Position numbers and translations under genes: made by a program. Shown in pieces: positions 1-5,712 of a stretch of 11,636 nt of DNA; position 1 is the stretch's first letter; each line of letters opens with the position of its first letter. This DNA comes from Candidatus Moraniibacteriota bacterium (lineage in GTDB: Bacteria > Patescibacteriota > Minisyncoccia > Moranbacterales > GCA-2747515): the NCBI GenBank assembly GCA_029933995.1, contig JAOZNB010000028.1, forward strand, positions 1 through 11,636. The letters are read 5' to 3'. The notes under the pieces are model-generated. The model was not told the DNA's origin. It saw nothing but the letters and a program-made list of their open reading frames with translations, and made no database searches.

Positions 1-50
1 AATAAACCGACCTATTTCTCAGTTTAAAAGTTCGAATCCTATCAGCCCAA
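1..50 (+). tRNA. possible 3' end of a degenerate tRNA, cut by the window edge
   Basis: Positions 30-38 read GTTCGAATC, the typical T-loop core. They are followed by CAGCCCA at 43-49, which could be the 3' strand of an acceptor stem, with A50 as discriminator. The T-stem pairs poorly (AAAAG against CCTAT, about three of five pairs), and the 5' half lies outside the window, so the gene cannot be folded. It may be a decayed tRNA, a tRNA remnant at an old integration site, or chance similarity. Confidence 0.25.
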
Positions 51-85
51 CTAATAGCAACCATCTTTTACTAAAAATATTTACT

Positions 86-454
86 TTATTTTTTAGTATC
101 CTTATCCGCAAAATCATAACTAGTCATAGAACCTATTATAAATAATATAACTGATGCAAGCCATAAAAATATAGGAGTTTCAAAAAAGGACATTTTAGTT
201 GGACATATTAGACAAAAATCTTTAACAAAAAAATAAATGACATCAAAAAGAACGGTTGACATTATTATAAGTAATGCTAGTCCTATAGAATTAGGATACT
301 CATCTTTGTGAACTTTTTCATATATGTATCCACAAAAGAAAAATGCCACCGAGTAAATTATTAAAAGATAGTAAGGAGTGTAATCAAAAATATGCACAAC
401 AACATCAATCAAAAGGAGTCCCAATACTACGATTATATGGTGTTGTTTTTTCAT
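86..454 (-). CDS. small four-helix membrane protein, unknown function
   Basis: A 122-residue protein that I do not recognise. Hydrophobic stretches at about residues 7-24, 27-45, 56-77 and 92-112 suggest four membrane-spanning helices with short loops. A CLIC motif (two Cys separated by two residues) follows helix 3, and there is another Cys in helix 2. A redox or metal role is possible but not shown; no thioredoxin or VKOR signature is visible. The C-terminus is charged (DFADKDTKK). No Shine-Dalgarno sequence precedes the ATG at 454. A 13-bp palindrome lies about a dozen bases upstream of it. The gene stands alone, divergent from the plus-strand unit that begins at 755. The long ORF with membrane periodicity supports a real gene; the function is unknown. 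Confidence 0.6.
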   Translation of the reverse strand: MKKQHHIIVVLGLLLIDVVVHIFDYTPYYLLIIYSVAFFFCGYIYEKVHKDEYPNSIGLALLIIMSTVLFDVIYFFVKDFCLICPTKMSFFETPIFLWLASVILFIIGSMTSYDFADKDTKK

Positions 455-465
455 TTTAATTGCTT

Positions 466-478
466 ACACTCTGAGTGT
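466..478. promoter_or_regulatory. 13-bp palindrome upstream of the membrane-protein gene
   Basis: ACACTCTGAGTGT is a perfect dyad around T472. With a one-base bulge the symmetry extends to GCT on the left and AGC on the right. It sits just upstream of the minus-strand start codon at 454, so it could be an operator or a small leader hairpin. The rest of 455-754 holds no gene I can support, only the direct repeats and promoter listed separately. Confidence 0.35.
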
Positions 479-639
479 AGCAAAAATTTGCCATTATTGC
501 ATATTTATTACAATAAAACCGTTCAAACCTCATCCTCCAAAGCCAATACTACATATATACCTCTAGTATGTTAAGTATTCATTGTGATATTCATACACCA
601 TAATTATATATATCTACACGATATCTCTTTTGAGGTATC

Positions 640-687
640 TCTTGCGTTAGAATGGAATTTTATTTAGGGCATCATCTTGCGTTGGAG
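640..687 (+). repeat. two short direct repeats upstream of a promoter
   Basis: TCTTGCGTTAGAA at 640-652 and TCTTGCGTTGGAG at 675-687 match at 11 of 13 positions and start 35 bp apart. They lie immediately upstream of the extended -10 promoter at 719-727. Spacing of a little over three helical turns would suit a regulator binding on one face of the DNA, but no regulator is identified. Confidence 0.3.
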
Positions 688-718
688 AAAACTCTATAGA
701 GTCAATAAATAAATTGTG

Positions 719-727
719 TGTTATAAT
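719..727 (+). promoter_or_regulatory. extended -10 promoter for the 755-2267 unit
   Basis: TGTTATAAT is a perfect extended -10 (TGn followed by TATAAT). The -35 position, 17 bp upstream, holds only a weak GAGTCA at 699-704. Transcription would begin near 733-735. That rules out the upstream in-frame GTG at 716 and supports translation from ATG 755. Confidence 0.6.
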
Positions 728-754
728 AGTAATAGAAAAAAATATTTATTTATT

Positions 755-1912
755 ATGTATTCACCTGAAGCAAATTTTTTTAATTCCAATTCTCGAGAAA
801 CCACTGAGGCTGAATCTACGTTAGAACGAATCAGTAATTTTAACGTGCAAGATAAGCGAAAAAGTTTTAAAGAATTAGCTGTATTTGGCATTGATAAGAT
901 AAAAACTACTGCCAAAAAATTAATGAATTCATTCTTTAAGAGTAATTCAACGGAAGAATCTTCTGATAATATAACTGAACAAGAAATTACAGCTACTACA
1001 AAATCTATTGAAGCCACTGTTGAAAAAACAGATACTGTACTTACTACAATGACTACTGGCAATAGTGAATTTATAAAATCTCAAATATTAACCTATTACC
1101 AAGAACATGATACAAACAAAATTCAGACAGCTCTACTTAAACAAAAGCCTGATATGTCGCCAGAAGATCTTATAACTTACACACGATATTCTCTTGAGAG
1201 CCTGTCTGAAAAACCGATTAGACAATTTAAAGAAGTTATTACCTCACAATTATTAAAATATCAATCCCCTAAGTCTAGTGGAGTTGACAATATTTCTAAT
1301 ATCATTAGAGTTGTTGATGAATTTTGGGAATGGCGTCTTAACACCTTACCACCAGAAGACGTCTTATTAATTCAGACTAAAACTGGTACAAAAATAAAAT
1401 ATGATGAATTCGCTTCTGATGAAATGATACAGGAATTCTTAAATAATGAGATTTCAACTTTGACAGACGATTTTTTTGTAGAATTAAAAGATACAAAAAC
1501 AACAGAGGACATTGAAAGCGAAATTTCAAAAATAACTGAAGAATTTGCAAATGCTACAGTACCATCTACTGAAAGCGTTACTGATTCACAACAGCTATCT
1601 TATGATATCGAAAAAGTAAGTTCTGGTTGGGTTAATAATGCAATGTATGAAAAGGTTGCTAACATATCTGCTGGAGAAGCTTTGTATATGCTTGGTAGTA
1701 TTAATGCAGAACTTAAGCCCTCTGCAAGAGAATTACTGAGCAAAATGAGACGCATATTAAACACTCAACAAAATATACAAACATTTGACAATCTCGCTCG
1801 CTATATTATAAACAATCCTAACGATGATTTATTCTCAGAAAAAACATTGAAAGCCCTGTCAAATATTGTAAATAAATTAAATAAAGTTGCAGTTTTATCA
1901 GAACAAAAATAA
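755..1912 (+). CDS. hypothetical protein, 385 residues
   Basis: I do not recognise this protein. ATG 755 is preferred over the in-frame GTG at 716 because the promoter's -10 (722-727) lies downstream of that GTG. The protein is hydrophilic and acidic, with no membrane segment or signal peptide. The first 110 residues are low in complexity and rich in Ser, Thr, Glu and Lys, and look disordered. The remainder looks helical, with a tryptophan cluster (DEFWEWRL) near residue 195 and a conserved-looking helical C-terminal third (from about residue 285). No Shine-Dalgarno sequence is seen. The next gene starts 40 bp after the stop with no terminator between, so the two are probably co-transcribed. 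It could be a structural or adaptor protein; no catalytic motif is visible. Confidence 0.7.
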   Translation: MYSPEANFFNSNSRETTEAESTLERISNFNVQDKRKSFKELAVFGIDKIKTTAKKLMNSFFKSNSTEESSDNITEQEITATTKSIEATVEKTDTVLTTMTTGNSEFIKSQILTYYQEHDTNKIQTALLKQKPDMSPEDLITYTRYSLESLSEKPIRQFKEVITSQLLKYQSPKSSGVDNISNIIRVVDEFWEWRLNTLPPEDVLLIQTKTGTKIKYDEFASDEMIQEFLNNEISTLTDDFFVELKDTKTTEDIESEISKITEEFANATVPSTESVTDSQQLSYDIEKVSSGWVNNAMYEKVANISAGEALYMLGSINAELKPSARELLSKMRRILNTQQNIQTFDNLARYIINNPNDDLFSEKTLKALSNIVNKLNKVAVLSEQK

Positions 1913-1952
1913 TACCCTGTCTAACTAAAAAATTCGAAAATAAAAACAGCAT

Positions 1953-2267
1953 ATGTCATCATTAAACAAACAACTTTTATCAATTGTACAAGATCTAAAT
2001 CTTGGTGAAATTACTGAGATAAAAAAACTCTCCTTATTAGATGAAATTGGAGAGGCTCTTACAGGACGTATTATGCTACGACTCCTCAAAGAAACTCCTG
2101 TCAAAAAAAAGGATTTATTCATCCAAAAAATTAATGAGCATAAAGAAGAGCCTGACAAAATATTACTCTTTATTGATTATTTTGTAGACAATGCTGATGA
2201 ATTAATTGATGAAGAAATTAAAACATATAAAAAAGAGTTATTCAAAGCCATAAACACAAAACCATAG
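1953..2267 (+). CDS. small conserved-looking helical protein, unknown function
   Basis: A 104-residue, highly charged and predominantly helical protein. The segment LLDEIGEALTGRIMLRLLKETP (about residues 27-48) resembles short proteins of unknown function that I recall from Patescibacteria, but I cannot name the family with confidence. The C-terminal half has heptad-like leucine and isoleucine spacing (KILLFIDYFVDNADELIDEEI), compatible with a helical bundle or dimer. There is no signal peptide, membrane segment or catalytic motif. It lies 40 bp downstream of the 385-residue hypothetical protein on the same strand and is followed at once by a strong terminator, so it ends that transcription unit. 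Confidence 0.7.
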   Translation: MSSLNKQLLSIVQDLNLGEITEIKKLSLLDEIGEALTGRIMLRLLKETPVKKKDLFIQKINEHKEEPDKILLFIDYFVDNADELIDEEIKTYKKELFKAINTKP

Positions 2268-2280
2268 ACTATCATTTTCC

Positions 2281-2310
2281 AAAATCATCATACGCCAATG
2301 ATGATTTTTT
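2281..2310 (+). terminator. rho-independent terminator
   Basis: An 11-bp perfect stem (AAAATCATCAT at 2281-2291 with ATGATGATTTT at 2298-2308), a loop of ACGCCA and a run of six T form an intrinsic terminator 13 bp after the stop of the 104-residue gene. The A-rich left arm could also terminate transcription from the other strand. The following stretch, 2311-2455, is very AT-rich and shows no gene. Confidence 0.85.
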
Positions 2311-2455
2311 CTACTATTTTTAACTTTAAAGCATTTCTTAAAATTCTTTCTTTTACAATATTTTTTATCAAATTTTTTTAAAAAATTCTTTATTATTCCT
2401 TTGTAGACAATCCTATCATACATTCTACTAGCTACTAAAAACTAAAGAATCATTC

Positions 2456-2484
2456 TTGACAAAATAGCTATAATATGCTATAGT
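2456..2484 (+). promoter_or_regulatory. near-consensus sigma-70 type promoter of the 3D-domain gene
   Basis: TTGACA at 2456-2461, a 17-bp spacer and TATAGT at 2479-2484, the latter preceded by TGC (extended -10). Transcription should start near 2490, leaving a leader of about 60-100 nt depending on the start codon used. This is one of the strongest promoters in the window. Confidence 0.8.
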
Positions 2485-2520
2485 ACACTGTTGACCTGAA
2501 AAAGTACATCTGTACAGTGT
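2485..2520 (+). promoter_or_regulatory. dyad at the transcription start of the 3D-domain gene
   Basis: ACACTGT at 2485-2491 and ACAGTGT at 2514-2520 form a 7-bp inverted repeat across the predicted start site and early leader. A second small dyad, GTACA-TC-TGTAC, lies inside it. A weak second promoter (TTGACC 2491-2496, 16 bp, TACAGT 2513-2518) overlaps the repeat. It may be a repressor site or a leader hairpin. Confidence 0.35.
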
Positions 2521-2547
2521 CAATCGTGTTATCTACAAGAAAAGCCT

Positions 2548-3057
2548 TTGGTGAAGTATTGTAGGCATGCTAAAAATTTAATCTCGTTAATGAGATATTT
2601 AGTATTTATAGCAATTATAAGCATATTTACAGTTACAGTTGTGAACGCAGAAAATACTACGACTACACAGCAATTTAACATAAATGATTATACTAATATA
2701 GCAGGTGGCGGACTAATGTGTGGTATTGCCAATGGTGAATACAAAAAAGCACAATATACAGAACCAATTCCTGAGAAATTCACAATTAATGCATCAGCTT
2801 ATACAGCTGCAGCAGATGAATGTGGTAAAAGTGATGGAATCACAGCATCTGGAAATAAAGTAATACCAAATCGTACACTTGCATGTCCACGAAGTTATGA
2901 ATTTGGAACTAAAATTTATATTGAGGGAATGGGTACATATGTATGTGAAGATCGTGGTGGTGCCATAAAAGGAAATCATTTTGATATTTATATGAAAACA
3001 AAAACTGAAGCATTTGCATTTGGACGAAAAAATCTTACTGCATATGTGCTTGGATAA
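2548..3057 (+). CDS. secreted 3D-domain protein (double-psi beta-barrel, probable cell-wall enzyme)
   Basis: The C-terminal half (about residues 75-169) is a 3D domain of the RlpA/MltA/YocH barrel type. Visible elements are FTINASAYTA, DGITASGNKV, FGTKIYIEGMGTYVCEDRGG and IKGNHFDIYM, ending in AFGRKNLTAYVLG. Known 3D proteins are mostly peptidoglycan lytic transglycosylases or resuscitation factors. Two of the three name-giving aspartates are present (D135 in CEDRGG, D146 in FDIYM). The first is a cysteine (C113 in ACPRS), and C133 may pair with it. A hydrophobic N-terminal segment ending VNA-EN is a good signal peptide, so the protein is exported. The start is uncertain: TTG 2548 and GTG 2551 give a basic N-region, while ATG 2590 gives a shorter, standard signal peptide. 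Residue numbers here count from 2548. It is a single-gene unit with its own promoter and terminator. Confidence 0.85.
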   Translation: MVKYCRHAKNLISLMRYLVFIAIISIFTVTVVNAENTTTTQQFNINDYTNIAGGGLMCGIANGEYKKAQYTEPIPEKFTINASAYTAAADECGKSDGITASGNKVIPNRTLACPRSYEFGTKIYIEGMGTYVCEDRGGAIKGNHFDIYMKTKTEAFAFGRKNLTAYVLG

Positions 3058-3060
3058 ATC

Positions 3061-3095
3061 AAAAAACATCTACTCCTTTAGAGTGGATGTTTTTT
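3061..3095. terminator. bidirectional terminator between the 3D-domain gene and the tRNA pair
   Basis: A stem of about 15 bp (left arm 3061-3075, loop CTTTA at 3076-3080, right arm 3081-3095, one G-T wobble) has A6 on the left and T6 on the right. It starts 3 bp after the 3D-domain gene stop and ends 6 bp past the 3' end of tRNA-Leu on the other strand. It therefore serves both converging transcripts. Confidence 0.85.
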
Positions 3096-3101
3096 ATTTT
3101 G

Positions 3102-3186
3102 TGCCCGAGGCGAGACTTGAACTCGCACGGATTATGCATCCAAGGGATTTTAAGTCCCTCGTGTCTACCAATTCCACCACTCGGGC
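3102..3186 (-). tRNA. tRNA-Leu (anticodon TAA)
   Basis: A class II tRNA of 85 nt. The acceptor strands GCCCGAG and CTCGGGC pair fully and the discriminator is A. The anticodon stem is AGGGA/TCCCT with loop CTTAAAA, giving TAA. A short variable arm follows, and the T-loop is GTTCAAGTC. CCA is not encoded. It lies 17 bp downstream of tRNA-Cys and is probably co-transcribed with it. Confidence 0.95.
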
Positions 3187-3203
3187 ACGTAATATTAGTC
3201 TTG

Positions 3204-3274
3204 AGGTCGCGCCCGGATTTGAACCGGGGTAAAAGGTTTTGCAGACCTGTGCCTAACCGCTCGGCCACGCGACC
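3204..3274 (-). tRNA. tRNA-Cys (anticodon GCA)
   Basis: A 71-nt tRNA. The acceptor strands GGTCGCG and CGCGACC pair fully, the anticodon loop CTGCAAA gives GCA, and the T-arm CCCGG-TTCAAAT-CCGGG is perfect. The discriminator is T (U73), the usual identity element of tRNA-Cys. CCA is not encoded. It is first in a two-tRNA unit with tRNA-Leu. Confidence 0.95.
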
Positions 3275-3291
3275 TAAGTGTTACAACATTC

Positions 3292-3320
3292 AGAATATCA
3301 AATATTTTACCTATCGTCAA
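3292..3320 (-). promoter_or_regulatory. probable promoter of the tRNA-Cys/tRNA-Leu pair
   Basis: Read on the minus strand: TTGACG (3320-3315), a 17-bp spacer and TATTCT (3297-3292). Transcription would start near 3285, about 11 nt before the mature 5' end of tRNA-Cys. The -10 is only a partial match, and read-through from the upstream glycosylase gene is also possible. Confidence 0.5.
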
Positions 3321-3366
3321 TCATAAAAAATAAATCAAACTATTTCTATTCTATAATGTCCCACTA

Positions 3367-3966
3367 CTAACAACAACATTGTTCATCTTTCCTCTCAATG
3401 TGTGCAATAATTTTTGGAATACGTGCAAAATCCTTTAACAAAGTATCCCTCAGACCATCATTATACAACGCTGCAGCTGGATGGTAAAGTGCATAAAATA
3501 CACGCTTTCCCATACCATCAATCTCACGACAGAATGCCTTACCATGACCCTCTGAAATCTTACGCCCTGGTAAAAATCGCTCAAGTGCATGTCTGCCAAG
3601 TGGAATAATCAACACTGGATCAATTAAATTTATTTGCTCCTGTAACCAAAGTTCACAATCAGCAACTTCCTCTGGTAGCGGATCTCTATTATTTGGCGGA
3701 TGATATTTTACAACATTTGTTATATAAATATTTTCTCTTTTGAGATTAATAGTCGCAAGTAATTCATTCAAAAACTTTCCTGCAGCTCCTATAAAAGGTT
3801 CCCCTGCCTTGTCCTCGTTTTTACCAGGGGCCTCTCCAATAAAAATAATTTTTGCATCAGCACTTCCCTTGCCCGGCACTACATTTATTGCTGTTTTTTT
3901 TAATTTACACGCACAAAGTGCATCCATATCTTCATTAAGTTTTTGTAATTTTTTATCTTTATTCAT
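3367..3966 (-). CDS. family-4-type uracil-DNA glycosylase
   Basis: A DNA base-excision repair enzyme that removes uracil from DNA. The 199-residue length and motifs fit family 4: GEAPGKNEDKAG (residues 44-55), the FIGAAGKFL helix, YITNVVKYHPPNNRDPLPEE (81-100) and YHPAAALYN (161-169), with H162 in the usual HPS/HPA position. Family-4 enzymes bind a 4Fe-4S cluster through four cysteines. Here the N-terminal pair is C18-A-C20 rather than the usual C-x2-C, the third ligand is replaced by Tyr88 (VKYHPP instead of VKCRPP), and C104 is retained. The protein ends in CCC (197-199). Cluster binding is therefore uncertain. It is the last protein gene of a probable rbfA-DHH-UDG unit, 68 bp after the DHH gene. 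No Shine-Dalgarno sequence is seen. Confidence 0.9.
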   Translation of the reverse strand: MNKDKKLQKLNEDMDALCACKLKKTAINVVPGKGSADAKIIFIGEAPGKNEDKAGEPFIGAAGKFLNELLATINLKRENIYITNVVKYHPPNNRDPLPEEVADCELWLQEQINLIDPVLIIPLGRHALERFLPGRKISEGHGKAFCREIDGMGKRVFYALYHPAAALYNDGLRDTLLKDFARIPKIIAHIERKDEQCCC

Positions 3967-4034
3967 ATTATGAAAATATTTGATTATTATAGTTATGATA
4001 TATCCCCACGATTTCTTTATTTATAAAAGCATGT

Positions 4035-5012
4035 TTATAAAATCTGCCATTTCCCTTCTTTTGTAGTAATAATTTGACCTGGAATTGTAAAACCACTAGC
4101 TAATTTATGTCCGCCGCCGCCAAGTGTGTGTGCTATTGCAGATACATCAATATTTCCATGTTTTTCTGCACGCAGACTCCCCTTAATTGTATTTTCATCA
4201 AATTGATACACAACAATTGCCGCCCTTACATTTGGCACTGTTGTTAACATTGATGCAATATTAGACATTTCTCCAGAATTTATCAAATAACCATCTTTAT
4301 CTTCATTGGCAATTGCCACAACTGCAAGACCACTCTCCTTATAAAAATGTACTCGCTCCAATGCTCTTCCCCACAAATTTAATGTTTCAATATTGCGATC
4401 AGAAAAAAGTGCCGTATTAATCTTAGTTATGGATGCTCCATGCTTTATAAGATCAGCTGCGACTGCCAATGTTTCTGCTGATGTATTTGCATGTTGAAAT
4501 GCTCCTGTATCAAAAATAATTCCTGCAAGAAGTGCTGTTGCAATTTTTTTATCAATTTTTTTTTGTGTAAAAGTAAAAAAATTATATAATATTTCACATG
4601 TTGAAGAATATGTATCATCATTCATGTATAAATCAGATCTAGTAACAGTATCGTGATGATGATCAATAATAATTGTAACACAGTCCTCCGAAACACATTC
4701 AATTACACGATTAAATCCCCTATCAACGCTATCACATCCGATAACAACATCAAAATTTGTAAGATCTAAATCTTCAGGGTTTTCAAATATAATACCTGGC
4801 ATAATACTAGCCAAAGACTCCAGAAACGGATCATAACACCCAATCGTAACATTTGCTTTGTAATGTTTTTGTATAAAATGCATTAATGCTACTATACTAC
4901 CAATAGCATCAGCATCTGGATTAGAATGACCAATAACAAAAATATTATTTGCACTTTGCAAAATATAATCTAATGTATTAAATTCTTTTAAAAATTTCTG
5001 ACGTTGTGACAT
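4035..5012 (-). CDS. nrnA: DHH/DHHA1 phosphoesterase, NrnA-like (nanoRNase/pAp phosphatase)
   Basis: A cytoplasmic metal-dependent phosphoesterase. The N-terminal DHH domain shows HSNPDADAIGS (residues 29-39), GCDSVDR (92-98) and IIDHHHD (DHH at 117-119), all Mn-binding motifs, then AGIIFDTGAFQHANTS. The C-terminal DHHA1 domain shows GSLRAEKHG and HTLGGGGHKLASGF (GGGGH at 298-302), which binds substrate. The full length of 325 residues is normal for NrnA. Family members degrade 2-5 nt RNA and dephosphorylate 3'-phosphoadenosine 5'-phosphate; cyclic dinucleotide or dinucleotide hydrolases have the same layout, so the exact substrate is inferred. It follows rbfA by 40 bp, a pairing also seen in many other bacteria between rbfA and truB. 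Confidence 0.9.
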   Translation of the reverse strand: MSQRQKFLKEFNTLDYILQSANNIFVIGHSNPDADAIGSIVALMHFIQKHYKANVTIGCYDPFLESLASIMPGIIFENPEDLDLTNFDVVIGCDSVDRGFNRVIECVSEDCVTIIIDHHHDTVTRSDLYMNDDTYSSTCEILYNFFTFTQKKIDKKIATALLAGIIFDTGAFQHANTSAETLAVAADLIKHGASITKINTALFSDRNIETLNLWGRALERVHFYKESGLAVVAIANEDKDGYLINSGEMSNIASMLTTVPNVRAAIVVYQFDENTIKGSLRAEKHGNIDVSAIAHTLGGGGHKLASGFTIPGQIITTKEGKWQIL

Positions 5013-5052
5013 GACTCTTCAACATATACTGATAAATATGCTTTACAACAGA

Positions 5053-5379
5053 TTATTCATGCAATAACTTCTCCAATTCATCAACATCATCACCTGTCTT
5101 GTCATGTACAAATGAAATTTTTGGCAAAACTTTGAGATGTAATCGCTTATGCAAAACTTTTTGTATAGCAATCCTTTCGTGTTCCAAAGTTTTCATAGAA
5201 TAATCAATTTCACTCTGTGGAAAAACACGAACGAATATACGAGTATATCTCAAATCACTTGTGGTGTCAACTTTTGAAATAGTAACAAAAATGCCACTTT
5301 TAAAATCAACTATTTTCATTATCAAATCAGATATCTCACGCAATATTACGGAGTTTACTTTTCTCATTCTATCACTCAT
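5053..5379 (-). CDS. rbfA: ribosome-binding factor A
   Basis: A 108-residue ribosome-maturation protein with a single KH-like domain that acts on the 5' end of 16S rRNA during late 30S assembly. Recognisable features are the N-terminal SDRMRKVNSVILREISDLI helix, the TISKVDTTSDLRYTRIFVRVFP strand region and the C-terminal LHLKVLPKISFVHD segment followed by an acidic tail (DKTGDDVDELEKLL). In RbfA the strand after the second helix usually reads like LKYTPEIRFVYD, as here. Length is normal. It is the first protein gene of the minus-strand unit, 26 bp downstream of tRNA-Arg, so it probably shares the promoter at 5571-5599. Confidence 0.9.
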   Translation of the reverse strand: MSDRMRKVNSVILREISDLIMKIVDFKSGIFVTISKVDTTSDLRYTRIFVRVFPQSEIDYSMKTLEHERIAIQKVLHKRLHLKVLPKISFVHDKTGDDVDELEKLLHE

Positions 5380-5405
5380 AATATATTATTAATCATAAAA
5401 AATTG

Positions 5406-5477
5406 TATCCCGGAAAGGAGTTGAACCTTTATCTAATCCTTAGGAGGGACTTGTTCTATCCATTGAACTACCGGGAC
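5406..5477 (-). tRNA. tRNA-Arg (anticodon CCT)
   Basis: A 72-nt tRNA. The acceptor strands GTCCCGG and CCGGGAT pair with a terminal G-T wobble, T8-A9 follow, the anticodon stem is AGTCC/GGATT with loop CTCCTAA (CCT), and the T-arm is AAAGG-TTCAACT-CCTTT. The discriminator is A and CCA is not encoded. It lies between the promoter at 5571-5599 and rbfA, and probably shares a transcript with rbfA. Confidence 0.93.
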
Positions 5478-5570
5478 ATATCCCTTGCAAATTGTTCCAT
5501 AAATGTAGCACAGTATGGGTCTTTTTACAACTATTATTTTACTACATCCAGTACTGTACGCCGTACTAGT

Positions 5571-5599
5571 ATTATACCATATTTAGCATGATTTGTCAA
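5571..5599 (-). promoter_or_regulatory. consensus promoter of the tRNA-Arg-rbfA unit
   Basis: On the minus strand: TTGACA (5599-5594), a 17-bp spacer and TATAAT (5576-5571) preceded by TGG, i.e. perfect -35, -10 and extended -10 elements. Start near 5564. The early transcribed region contains a small GTAC-rich dyad (about 5551-5570). A second TTGACA lies at 5651-5646, but its nearest TATAAT is 20 bp away, so any upstream promoter is weaker. Confidence 0.88.
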
Positions 5600-5712
5600 T
5601 AGCTAACATTTCCCTCTTAATTATATTTAGTATTCTATCTACATTTGTCAACAGGTAGACTTGGCCACCATCTAAAGAAATATTTCTTTTTACAATAAGC
5701 TGTACCAAAAAT

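Noticed and set aside
392..574. 60-residue plus-strand open frame
   Set aside because: It overlaps the membrane-protein gene antisense, has no promoter or ribosome site, and its composition looks random.
721..1062. 113-residue minus-strand open frame
   Set aside because: It is antisense to the Ser/Thr-rich start of the 385-residue gene; the Val/Ser-rich composition is a reverse-complement artefact.
2238..2423. 61-residue minus-strand open frame
   Set aside because: It reads through the terminator hairpin and A/T runs; the Lys/Phe/Asn-rich product is typical of AT-rich non-coding DNA.
3014..3326. Several open frames on both strands over 3014-3326
   Set aside because: They are translations across tRNA-Leu and tRNA-Cys and the terminator; the tRNA folds explain the sequence.
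5403..5591. 62-residue plus-strand open frame
   Set aside because: It is a translation across the tRNA-Arg gene and the promoter region of the minus-strand unit.
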